64,000 bases of DNA from Pratylenchus scribneri (Eukaryota > Nematoda > Chromadorea > Rhabditida > Pratylenchidae). A model generated the notes under the pieces. That model had not been told where the DNA came from and did not search any database. It saw only the letters and a program-made list of their open reading frames with translations. This document shows positions 12,901 through 26,200 of this stretch, one piece after another. The stretch lies in NCBI GenBank assembly GCA_030063045.1, contig JAQSEB010000189.1, positions 210,285-274,284 of the forward strand, written 5' to 3'. Both the position numbers and the translations under genes were made by a program. The stretch's first letter is position 1. Every line of letters starts with the position of its first letter.

Positions 12901-15900
12901 TATGCATTATTGAATAATTAAATATTTTTTCTGTGAAAATAATTCGAATTAATTGATCATTAAATTGAATAAATATAAAAAATTAATAGAATTTTCATTT
13001 TAATAAATTTTTATAATTATTCATTTATCATAATATATTTCCCTCCATAATATTTTAAATATATTTAATTCTATTTTATTTAATAATGATTCTATTTTTT
13101 AAATTATTTTATTTTTTATGAAAATAAATTTTTCCCAGATTATTCTGAAAGAAGGCAACCAAGTGAATTTAATATTTAAATTCTACATATATATTTAAAA
13201 AATAATTATATTTCAAGGAGAGGGTGGAATTCGGTAGTGTGTGTCTACATCTCTCATTGGTAATTCTAAGTCCTTCTTAGGTGCCTCTCTTTATTATAAA
13301 GTCACGCAATCTTTAATTGCTTCTTTAATATATTTTAATTAATTTTAATTTTTTTCTTCTAATTCAATTTTTCCTTTTTATTTATAATATAAAATTATTT
13401 ATTATAAACTCACTTTAAAGATATTTTAGCCTCGAAATTCGAACGCGTGCAGGTAATCGACAGCAATTGAACACGCTTTCAAAATTTGATTCTTCGCCCT
13501 TTCAAAATCAGTCAACATATAACTCGCCAATGGCCCAGATTTTCATTTTATTTACAATTTTGATTAAATTAATATAAAAATAAAAAAATAAAATTTTCCC
13601 AAGTCCTATACATGTAAATTTTAAGCCAGGGAATTCCAAAATTTTGATTAAAATTATATTTAATTTATTTGGAAATTTTTTTTTATTCTAGTTTCTTTTC
13701 TATATTTTTATCACAAATAATAAAATATTATTTTTCTTATTATTTTTAGCTATTTTGTATTTTTTATTTTTTTAATTTTATATAGTTTCTGCTTATATTT
13801 CCTAGTCATATAATGCCAATAAATTCAATTATGTAAATTTAAATTTCTTTATAATTATTTTTATTTTATACTATTTTTTTATGATATAGTCATATAAAAT
13901 TTTATTGAGAATATGAATTTTAAAAATAAGAAAAAGCTTGATTAAAATTTTAGCCAAAATTTTTTCGTAATTATTCTATTTTAAAAAAATATTTCCTAGA
14001 ATTATGATTTTTTTCTTTTTTTAAAAAATATAATTTTTTCAATACAATTTCTTTATTTACGCCATATGATCATGATTAAAAAATAATTTGCGTTAATGTA
14101 GAAAAGGCAATGATCCCGAGAAAGATGACCTTCATTTATTCCACTAAAAATATTCAATTATTAACAAATTCTTTAAAAGAATTTTTTCTTCGAATTGAAT
14201 TTGTTAAATCATTCATTGATTTGATTAGTATTAAGAAATTTTTTGCTGATCCTCGTGACATGATTTATTTATTTGTATTTAATTTATATCAAATTTAATC
14301 AAATTATTAATAGATTGAATAAACTATATTTATAAAAAAAGACATTTTCAAATCTATATAATTACTTTTTTTAATATTATTTTCTTTTATATTTTTAATT
14401 TATTATTATATGAAATTCAAGCATTTTTTAAGGTTATTTGTCCAAGAAAATTATTTTATATTATTTTAATTATATCTACCCATAATATATTTGTTTAATT
14501 TTTATATTATGACCAATGAAAAATGTTTGATTATGAAAGAGTATTGTATTTTTTTATCATGTAAAGCTTTGATAATTAAAGTTTTATCCGTTATTTAGCC
14601 ATAAATTTAATAAAAATTAAATTTTTAGTTTAATTTTCAGCGATATTTTCTTTTTTAAATAAATTTTATATATTAGATTTTATTTTCATTTATTTTCTTG
14701 AAAAATTCTTTATAATAATACATTCCCAAATTTGTAATTACTTTATTAGTTTTTTTCTTAGATAGAAAATCCTATTTTTACGTTTCTATCGTAATTATAA
14801 ATATTCCATAATGTAAATAATTATTTCTTTTTGGTTATCTATTTATCAATTTCTTCAATTTTATTTTAGTTTTTCTATTTTTAATTATAAATTTTTCATA
14901 GCATTTTAGAATTGACCGCAAATATTAATTTATTTTTTATAGATAATTTTTAGAATTTTTTCAATTTATAATTTCCTAATTCAGAGTCTCTTTCATTGAC
15001 AAATTTTTCCCTTTTTATGGTAAAATTTGATCAAATCAATTCATTTATGATATTATCCCTTAATCGTTCCAGAAATTACACGTTTTATTATTTAAACTTT
15101 CTACAAAATCTATATTATAGCAACATTTAAAATTATATTATTAAAAGTGATTGACTAATTACATAAAACTACATAAAATATCCGTTTGATATCGTCAGTC
15201 AATATGTGCTAAAAAGACATAAATATCAAAATTTATATATAATAAAATATTTTATTTCAAACTTTTTTTTATTTCATTATTTTTTATTTATGGATATTAA
15301 AAAATTCAATTTACTTACCTCATGATATGTCGCCTTCATTTTCACTAAATTTATCATCAAATTTGCCCACATCTGATTAAGTAAAAAATTAGTGAAATAT
15401 TTACATTGAATTTAAAAAGTTATTTAAATAATTTTATTTTTATTTCTCTTAACAATAATTTAAAAAAAAATATATTTTGATAAAAATTCAATAATCATAA
15501 TTTTTTTAAATTTATCTTATTTGTTCTCTTTTCTTCTCAGATTAAAAAATATATATTGTTTTTAAAATAAAAATAAATTTTTTGAAATATTTCATAATTT
15601 AGAATATTTAGTGCATTTGTATATTTCAATTTTATTATCCCATTTTAAGTATGATATTAGCTATTTAATTTATATATATAAAATAAAATTATATTAATCC
15701 ATCATTAAATTCTTTTACATCTTTTTGTAAAATTCTTCAAAAATTGTTTCGTTTTTTTGCTTTCTCTTATTTTTTAAATTTTTAATTATATCTATTTTAT
15801 TTAAAAAAAGAAAATCAAATTTGCAAAAAGATTGAGTTTTTTGGAATCATATTATTTATCCAAATCTTAAAATTAATTATTTATTTTAAAAAATTTTAAT

Positions 15901-16828
15901 TAAATTATATATTTTTATTACTATGTTTTTTGTATAATAATAATAATTTATTAATTTTATTTTATATAAAATTATTTAATATGGTTGTTTTTCTTCACTT
16001 TTACATTGACCTTGATTGATTATTTGGCGATTTCGTTATGATAGCTAGAAAAATGATATTTTATTTTATCATTATAATTCTTTTATAATATAATTCAATG
16101 AATTTTATACATTTTTATTTGAATTTTTTTATTTTTTTTTTAATATGTGAACTAATTTTTTTTAAATTATATTCTTTATTATTTTTTAATCTGAAAAGCT
16201 AAAATCTTTAATTCATTAAATAATAAAGAAATTTTATATTAAATATTTTCATATATTTTATTATTATTATATTTTTTTTTTTACAAATTATTTATTAAAT
16301 ATTAGAATTCCATTCAAATTTCTTAGTTAACTTTATTAAAATTTGCCTAAATAATTTTTGATGGGAAGAAGAATATTTCAATTTTCAATTAAATCAAAAT
16401 TTTCATTGTTTAATTTTATTTGTATGAATTAAATTTTAATTTTCTTCTTTTTTTTAATAAAATTTACTACCAATAAATTCAAGACATTTTAACTAGAATA
16501 ATGAATAACATAATTTTTATTTTAATTGAAGATTGAATCAATATTTTAATATTTAATTCATCATTTTCAAAACCAATTTCCTCATCCTTAAATCAACATG
16601 ATGAACTATCAGAAAAAACAGACATTGATAAAATAAAATTTCTATCAAATTTATAAAAAATTTTCTTAATATATACAAAAAATATAATATGATTTTTATA
16701 TCTAATACAATTTTTACAAATTGAAAAGGAAAATTAGACATTGCTGAAATATGTAATGTTGTTCATGTTCATTGTTTAGTTTAGAACAATGCGAAACATT
16801 CAGTTTGATGCAACTCAACTAAATTTGA
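9993..16828. other. AT-rich gene-free desert
   Basis: No gene recognised. Open frames near 14110-14298 and 16553-16741 are AT-composition artefacts (Ile/Phe/Lys/Asn-rich, no introns or motifs). The stretch contains a two-copy tandem repeat at 12809-13030 and modest GC patches at about 12485-12545, 13225-13300 and 13435-13550. A segment at about 14300-14470 resembles 48440-48620. Confidence 0.75.
12809..13030 (+). repeat. Two-copy direct repeat, period 126 bp
   Basis: A block of about 93 bp starting GAAAATAATTCGAATT occurs at 12809 and again at 12935, with the shared core GATCATTAAATTGAATAAAT and shared end AATTATTCATTTAT. The copies differ by a few substitutions. About 33 bp separates them. 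Confidence 0.8.
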
Positions 16829-16836
16829 ATGCAAAA
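16829..16836 (+). repeat. 8-bp target-site duplication, left
   Basis: ATGCAAAA immediately before the CAGGG end of the MITE. The identical word follows the CCCTG end at 17205-17212. Confidence 0.93.
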
Positions 16837-17204
16837 CAGGGTGACCCAATTGCCGCGAAAATGCGGCATTTGCCGCATTTTCGACCCCATCACCGCATTT
16901 TTTCCGCATTTTTTTAGTTTTTCCGTGGGCAGTTTTGGCTAAATTTTTTTCACAATGACCAATTTTATATAAAATTTTTCACTCTGAAACCATTTTTAAG
17001 CTAAAATTTTTTTTTGCGCGGCATTTTTGTTGAAAAAAGGCAATAGGAAAATATTTTCAATAATTTTAAAATGAATTCTTAGCGAATTTTAAGATTTTTA
17101 AAAAATGCCGTATTTTCGCAGCATTTTTGATGCTTTTTGACTAATTTTTGCCGCATTTTTTATGGCCAATGCCGCATTTTCGGTCAAATGAATGGGTCAC
17201 CCTG
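16837..17204. mobile_element. Complete hAT-like MITE (368 bp)
   Basis: Both ends are the perfect 12-bp inverted repeat CAGGGTGACCCA, and the element is flanked by a perfect 8-bp direct repeat ATGCAAAA (16829-16836 and 17205-17212). An 8-bp target duplication with ends starting CAGGG is the hAT superfamily signature (established knowledge). Subterminal regions carry many copies of TGCCGCATTTT in both orientations, including the shared word CGAAAATGCGGCATT near each end, resembling transposase-binding repeats of hAT elements. There is no open frame of useful length, so the element is non-autonomous. The intact target duplication suggests fairly recent insertion. Confidence 0.93.
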
Positions 17205-17212
17205 ATGCAAAA
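17205..17212 (+). repeat. 8-bp target-site duplication, right
   Basis: ATGCAAAA immediately after the CCCTG end of the MITE, identical to 16829-16836. Confidence 0.93.
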
Positions 17213-20200
17213 TGATATCTAATATTTTATATTATATTATTATTAGAATGAAACAAAATAAATTATTATCAAGTCATTTATAACAATTTATTGTAGGTTA
17301 AAGTGTCTTGTAATTTCCAAATATATTTTGATCAGAATTTACCTAATTTTATAGCATTATAATAATATTTTCTTTATAAATTTTTATTTTTAACGAATAG
17401 AATTTAAATGGGTTTTTTAAATTTTTAAAATACCTTTTCTAAAATATTATTAAATACAAAGAAATGATTTTTCTAATATTTAATAATGAATGATAATAAA
17501 ATTTTATTTTCCTTATTTAATTGTATAATAAAATTATCTTAAATCAATTTTTAATTAATTATTTTATACATTTTTAATTAAAATTTAACTAGCTTATTTT
17601 TATCATTTATCTTAATTTTGGCAACTTCACGGATACTGTTTTTCTCTGTTTCTCTTTTACGAACTTATGCCTAAACTATATTTTAATTGTTTTCGTACAT
17701 CAGTCCAAACTATGTTTTAAATCTCTCTTTTAGTATCGTTGGTGCTTTTGATGGTCCCCTTAAATATATATTTGTTGGTTTAATCAATTTTTTTAAATTA
17801 TTTTTTTCGGAAAATTATAATTTATATTATAAAATTTATTAATAATAAAATTTTTCACTATATTCCAATTAATCCATTATTTGTTTCAAAATTAATTATT
17901 TTTTATTTCAATTTCAGACGAATATAATTATTAATTAAAATTTTATAAAGAATTTTACAATTTAGTCACAATCTTTTTACAAATTTATATCAATAATTTG
18001 TGTTTTGAAATAAAATCATTTATAATATTTTTATCAATCTAATTCAAATTATTTTAATTTGATATTTTTAATAAATTTTCTTTTAAAAAAATAATTTTGA
18101 TGCGAAAATTATTACTCATAAATTTAAAAAAATTTTAAATTATATAGAATTATATCTAAAATTTGTATTAAATAATTTTTTATTCTTTTCTATGTATAAT
18201 AATTTTATCCATCTAAAAATTTTAAAATAAAATCAAATATTATTATTGTTAAGAAATTTTAAATTTTTTATTTTATATATTTATTTATTAAGCTTTGACA
18301 ATTTTTTTATTTGGCTATTATTACAGTTTTTATTTTAATAAAATTTATTTTATGCTATTTATACAATTAATTTTAAAGTAATTTTTTAAATTCCTTCGAT
18401 TAAATAAAAATAAAATTATTTATAAAAAATTTTCTTTGATTATTATTAAATATTTATCATTTTTAATTTAATTATTTAATTGGCTAATTACTAAATAAAT
18501 AGAATTAAAATTATGTACTAAATTCATTATTTAAAAAATATTTAAATAATGCAGCCTAAAAAATTTATTTTAAAATAGGAAATTTTTTTTAAACTTTATA
18601 TAAATTTCCTACAAATATATTATTATTTATATAGAATATCTAATAACTTATGGAATGATTATCTGCTAAATTTTCCATCGTTATTCACGGATTTTTGTCC
18701 AATTTAAAAACAAATTATATATATTTTAATAATAATTCAAATTAATGGAATAGTAAGCTTTATAATGTTTTATAAATTTTTTTATTTTTATGCTAATAAG
18801 ATATAAAAATGATAAAAAACGATTGGAATTCAAAATTTTTGAATTTTATTAAATATTTTTATTAATTTTTAATTTATCTTCATAAATAAATTCTTTATTA
18901 TTTTTTTTTTCAATTTTAATAAATTTATTTTTAAATTTTTTAAAATAATTTTATATATTATTTTATTTATTGAATTAAAAAATTATATTATTTAAAAATT
19001 TTAATTAACTATAAATTATTAATTAATAAATCAACCTAGAAATTTTTATATAGTCATTAATATGATTATTATGATCTATTTTTTTTGAAAATATTAATCA
19101 AAAATTTATATTTAATAATAATAATAATCAAAATTTACATAATTTTTTTGAATTAATTTCTATAATTATAAAATTATTAATTTTTGTCGATATTTTTTAT
19201 GATATTATCTATATTTGATATCAATAGACAGTTATTATTTAAATTTTTGCTTAATTTTATATATTTCCAAAAATCTTTTATTTCATTATATTAATTATTC
19301 TGAGCCTTAATTTAACATATAAAAAAGCATTGGAATAATTTTATAATAATATAAGGCTTAATAAATTTATCGGTCCTTAATAATAGAAATATTTATTTAT
19401 TTGTAATAATAAATTTGTTTTTTTATTATTTTTTAAGATAAATAAAAATTTTAATTATTTTTTTAAATTTGAGATAATGATATTTAATATTTAAACAAAA
19501 AAATATCATATTTTTTTAATTCAAAAACCAATTATATATTATTGATTCTAATCTTTTCCATTATTTATTTTTAAAAGATTTATCAAGAATTAAAATAGAT
19601 ATTACATTTTATTTTATTATAATCAATTAAAATAAAAATTTTTTATTTAAATATTATAAAATCGATCATATTTACTTTAAAAGAAGTGTGTTGGGTATTT
19701 ATTTCATCATTAATTTTGTGTAATATTCATAATCTGAATCATTTTAAATTTGGCTCATTAATTCGAAAAGTTTTTTCTTGATGAGCTTTATCTAATATAT
19801 TAGCCATTAAACATAAGAAGATAGCCCTACATAAATTATATTTATATCTAAGAGAGATATTGGGAATAATTTATCATTTAATAAGAAATGGATTGAGTTG
19901 ATAAATTTTACATTTTCAAATTGCGATACCAAACATATATAGATTAGTATAGACAAAAATTTTCATAAAAAATTAATTATATAATTTGGGTTAATGAAGA
20001 AACTTTAATTGATAAATGAAAAAAATATATATTAAAAAAAATCCACCAAATTAACATTTATATGAATTTTATCAAAAACATTTGTCGAAGATTATATTTA
20101 TTAGTTACTATTTTTTTTTATCTCATCAAATTCATCAAATAAATTTTAAATAATTTTTTAATTTTCAGGCGATTGTTAAATTCTTGAACAGAAAATTTAG

Positions 20201-23200
20201 ATTCTAACAAATTCCTTGTTTATTTATAAAAATTTATTTTTTGTTAATCTACATTTAAATGCAAAATTTTACAAATGAGATATTTGATTTTTTTGTATCC
20301 ATAGGATTAGAATAATTTAGAATTATTTCAGTTTAAATTTTTATTTCATTGTTAATATATTGACTAACATTTCTTCGAATCATTGTTTCGTAATGGGCAC
20401 AATCTGGAGGAATTAATTGATGGGAACCTTGACCCACGATAATATCTATTCGTCTAGAAGAAAGAGCCGGAAAGGATTACATAATTTAATTTATTTTCTG
20501 CATATTTTTATGTTTCGCTATCTTAATAAGGTAAAATTATTTCATATATTAATTTCACTAAAAATTTTAATTATTTTAATCATCTTTATAAATAATTTAT
20601 GAGAGTATATTAAATTATTTTTTATGCATTAACTAATTAAAACTACATGAATATTTCTCATTCATAATTTGTATTAGAATTTAAGAATAATAAATATTTC
20701 AATCAAAACTTTTTTTTTACGATTCCAAATGTATAAGATCTTTTAGAAAAACGTTACACGCAAACATGTTCGAAAACAATGAAGTAAGTTTTTCTCCTAC
20801 AAGTCCATACCAATGAGTGTTTTGGATCAGGTGTCAAATAATTAAATGCTTGAACAATTGCATTTTCAATATATACTTGCATTTGAAATTAAAAATATAT
20901 ATAAAAAATTTTATAAATAACTGCTCTTACAATTTCATTATTATTAATAGCTGCAGCAATATTTGCATCTATACGATGAAATTTTAATTTTATTTTATCT
21001 AATATTCAATTCTCTTTTTATTTATTGGGCATCACAATTGGTCTCATCATCATCTTAAGTACAATCAGTTCTTTGATCACAACTCAAAATAGGAAATAAT
21101 TTTGTAAATATTATTAAATAACAATAAATTTATTAAAATTCAGTCTTTACTCTTTATATACAAAGTATGATTTTCATAATTATTCATATTATTAATAAAT
21201 TATTTATGTTATTAATAAAATATTTATATTAATACTAGAATCTAATTAGTATTCTAAATATAAAGGTGTATTTTTTATTATAGTTTCAAAAGATTCAATA
21301 TCTTCCAATGTTATTATTTATATTTATAAATTAAAATTTAAAATATTTTTTACCTGCCTTTTAATAAGAATTTATTGACATCAATAAAAATGGAACTTTA
21401 ATAAAGTAAAAAATTTTTAAAAAGATAATCAAGATAATTTCTATTTATATAAAATAAAACAACAACTGTTGTAAGAATAAATATATATATATTTTTTAAT
21501 TTTAATTTAAATAAATTTATTAATGGATAATTTTATATTTGTTTTAATGATGGTTATAAATTTATAAAAAATTTAATACTTTTCTTAAATTTATTTGTAA
21601 TCAATTGCTAACAAATTTTTCTTAATTTTTATCATTTTTTATTTAAAGAAGAAATTTTAAAATAGCCCCAAAATTTTTCATTTTCCTTCTATTAATAATA
21701 ATTCTTCGCCCTAACCTAGAATTGCTGCAGCGTGATTATAAATTCATATTAAATTTATCTCAATCAATTGTTAATCTTTAATATTTTTAAAAATTTTTTA
21801 AGTTTTAATTATCCATATTATTTATATTTTGAATAATAATTTTTATAATGCAAAAAGATAAAATATTAGTACATAGAAGAAATCTCTTTCATCTGCCTAA
21901 CCTTTAAATTATGTTATTTCATCAAATCACATATAATTTACAAAATTTTATATATTTAAATATAATTAATCTATTAAAATTTTTATTAATTATTTACATT
22001 CCGAACTTCTGCTTCAAAATCAAAATCCAGATTGTTTAATTTTTATTTTGATGTTCAATAATTTTACTTATTTTTCTGAAAATTTATTTAAATACGGTCC
22101 CTTTTTCCACACCCGAAATATGTCCCAAGAAGGTATCATAAAATATATCCAGCATATTTTAATTTTAGCATAAATGGAACGGCATAATTTTTGTCTTTCA
22201 AAAAATAATATAATTATTTATAACAAAATTTCTAATATATTTTTTACATATCCAATATCACTTTGTTGAACTACATTTGCATTTTTAATGATTAATACTT
22301 ATCAATTTTTTGAAGTTTAACGAAAAAAAAATTTAGAAAATGTAATAACTAAGATATTTTAATTCTTGTTTTTAATTTAATAAATAAAACAATTTTATTT
22401 ATTCTTCTTATAAATTTGATTGAAAATTTAATATATTTGGAATATAAATTTATTTTATTTAATCTAATTTTTTCCAAATAATAATGCTTGTTTTTCTTCT
22501 TTTTCTAAAATTTAAAATTTTTTCTATTTTGTATTTTCATTAATTTATAAATCGATAAAATGGATCTTTTTCCTTTGCCATTATTTTAGTTATTTTTTCC
22601 AAATCTTCAATCCTTTTTTTTTAAAAATAGTTATCAAACATATCTGCATTTCATTGTCCCCCAAATGTTGGACGAAAATTTTTAGTTTTTCCTTCTTCAC
22701 CTTTCTCATTCTCAATTTTATTTCCTCCTTTTTTTGACCAAATCTTTATTTTAAAAAATTTTTAAAAATTTTTTAGATAAAATTACATTTCTTGCCCTCA
22801 TGGTCCCCAAAATGCTGGGAATTTTTTTTCACGCCTTATTAGGCTTCCTGCAAAAATTTTTGAATATATTAATTATGAATTTTTAGAATAATAAGCAAAT
22901 ATATTTTTGACTAATTAAAATGTTTTTAAAATAAATTTTTTTATTTTACTTATTTTTTTAAGATAATAGAAAATAAATGGGAAAATATTTTTAAATTTTT
23001 CATATTACTCTTTTAATTTTTTATTTGGAAAAAATTTATTTTTAATTATATATATTTAATTTAAAATTATTTATTCATAATTTATTCAGCTAAATTTTTA
23101 AATACATATATTTTAAGTTTGTTTATAATTAAATTTAAACCGTAGCATGATTTGATTTTAAAGACAAAATGAAAAAGATTTTTCTTCCTTCAATTGCTAC

Positions 23201-26200
23201 AAGGATAAATCTTCATCTCTAATTCTTATTTGCTCATATATTTATTAAAAGGTGACATTGTTCAAAAGTTTGAATTATTACTTTGCAATTTTTTGCAATT
23301 TTAATTTTTAATTTGATAGTAGTTATTTTAACAAAGGGGATAATTTTCTTGGTCTCATACATTTTTTTTTTCAATTTTTCAAATTTATTTTAATAAATTT
23401 TCTCTTTTTTTTCTACTAATACCTAAAAATTTTAATTTTTTGATGAATTTATTTTTGAATTGTTTTACATACGCCACGATTCTTGAAAATTAAATTTTTA
23501 TATTAATTTTACATAAATTTTATTAAATTTTGATATTTTTATAAATTATTTAGTAAATTATAAATACTGCAATTTGCATAAGAAATTAATAAATTTTTAA
23601 TAATATTTTTTTGATATAAATTTTAAATAATTTTCTTTTAAAAATAATTTTATTAAATTGATAATAATAAATAATTTTAAAGAATTTTTTTAGAAAATAT
23701 ATTTCTTTATATACTTTTTAACAAGAAAAAAATTATATATTTATTTTGATTCTCTCTTTTTTATAATTTTATTACATATAAATCAAAATTTATTTACATT
23801 TTTATTGTATTTTATCTAATTATTTTCAAATTACTTAATTAAATTATTATTTCTAAACTTTTAAAGAATAAAAATTTTTGAATATTAAATTCGTTTGAAA
23901 ATATGTAATTTTAAAAATAAATTTTTTATAGTACCTATAATCTATAATTTTGATGAATTTATTGTTTACAATTTTTTGATTTATTTTTAGCATTCCATTT
24001 TTTTCTAATAAAAGTTTAAAATATAATAATGAAAAATTTTCCACCCCTTTGCCGGGTCATTAAATACTACTTTCGTAACTGCGCGGCTTGTGCGCCTTAC
24101 AGTTAAGCGCCCTTATATTTTCTCTTTATAATTGATATTATCTAAAAAATTTTTAAATCAAATAAAATAGTAGATCTATCATTATTTTTTATCTTCATTT
24201 ATTTCCCCTAATTCAAATAATTTTTACAATAAAATGAATTCATTATTTGTAATTTTTCCACAATAATCATATATATTTTATATTAAATTTTTTTATTAAT
24301 CTAAATTTATTTGAATTTTATAAGAAAATTTTTAATTAAAGTTCTTTTTAAATATTTTATAAAATATAATTATATATTAGATATTCGATTTTTTCATTCT
24401 TTTCATAATTTTATAAAATTTATTTAGAATTGAATTTTTTAATAATATTTTTTATTAGTGCATCATTTTTCCACAATTATAAATTCTTATTTTTTAATTT
24501 TTAAAATAATTTAACATATATAGCCAGGACGAATTGATTTTAATAAATTCCTTGATCTTTTTTTATGATAAATAGATATTTATTAGAAAAATTTCTATTA
24601 AAATATTTTAAATTTTTTATAAATTCAAAATTCGATTTCAATTTTTAGATTCGTTAAATTATTTTACCGTAGCAAATAATTAAAAAGATTTGGCGCGAAA
24701 GATTATTGACGGCATATATCGAGAGAAATTTCTAAAATTTTCATTGTTCAGAAATCTGCTATCTTTGCATTAAACGCTTCCGCTAATTTTTTACATTTTT
24801 TTTTTATTTTTTAAATAAATAGTTGAAGATCAATGATTAAAAATTAATTTATTTATTATTAATAAATCTGCTAATAACTGCTATAATATTTAGGAAATAG
24901 ATTTTTCCTATAATTGTTTTCAAATCTTTTATAAAGATTATTTTTTCATATTTTAAAAAATTTGATGCAGAGGGCCCCAATTACGCATGAACTCATTTTA
25001 ATTTTTAGATGATTTCCCATAACGCTAAAGCTAAATATTCACCATTAAGCATTGAACAAAATTTTTAAAATAATTTTTTATATTTCTTTTTTTATTAAAT
25101 ATATAATTCCAAATATTCTAATTATAATTTATTTAATTAAATCAAATTTCAATCAATCTATAAATAGTATATTAAAAAATGATTTTTCAATACAATTATC
25201 ATATTTTAAAAATATTTTGTATAAGCAAGTTTAATTGAATTATTATATTTGATTAAATATCACGCAGAAAATTTAATTTTTACATGGTTTAAAAATAACA
25301 CTATTTTTTCTCCTCTTCAATTATATCCAATTTATTTATTAATTATATTTAAAATAAATCATTGATCTTTAGCATTCTTAATCATAATTGACAATAAAAA
25401 TTTATTCAAATCATCATTAATATTTTTAAATAAACTTTTATATGATAATATGAAAATAAATATTAGAATTTTTATAATATCATTTTGAATTTTTCATATG
25501 AATTTATAAATTTATATATCAAAAAATTTTTTTAAATTTTGGTGTTTAAAATTTAATTGTAAAAAAATTTTTTAGCTGAAAAATCGGACACATGGATTTT
25601 AAATACTCCTTAGTTTCTCGACTTATTCCTAAATTTTAAGGCATAATTTAAATTTAAATTGAATAGGCTAATTATTATGTAACATTCAAATGTTTTTAAA
25701 ATTATTATAAAATTTATTAAATCATTAAAATTTGGATAATGTTTGATTGGATTAAGCATTGCGAACCATTGCATGTCACGACGCTCAATGAAAGTTATTT
25801 TTAAAATTATAATACTTAACTTATATTTTTAAAATAATTAATATACTTAAAATAATTAGAGAATTTCCTTTTATATATCTTTTGAAAATAATTGTTCAGC
25901 GAAGCAGAGAATCATTTAAAATTTGATTTGAAATATTTCTTAATCGCAAATTTTAAGAAATTTAAGCATAAAAATATGCTAATATTCTCTATTTGTTATT
26001 CATATATTTATTTCAAAAATCAATACCAAAAGAATCTAAGAAAAATTTTTTTCTTTTATTTAAATAATTATTATTTTTTTATATTAAAATAGACATTATT
26101 TATTTTTTGATATATTATATTGAATAAAAATTTTAAAAGATTTGATTTATTTGACACATATTACCTTCTTCTAAATGTTTTCGAATGGTCTTTTGTCTGT

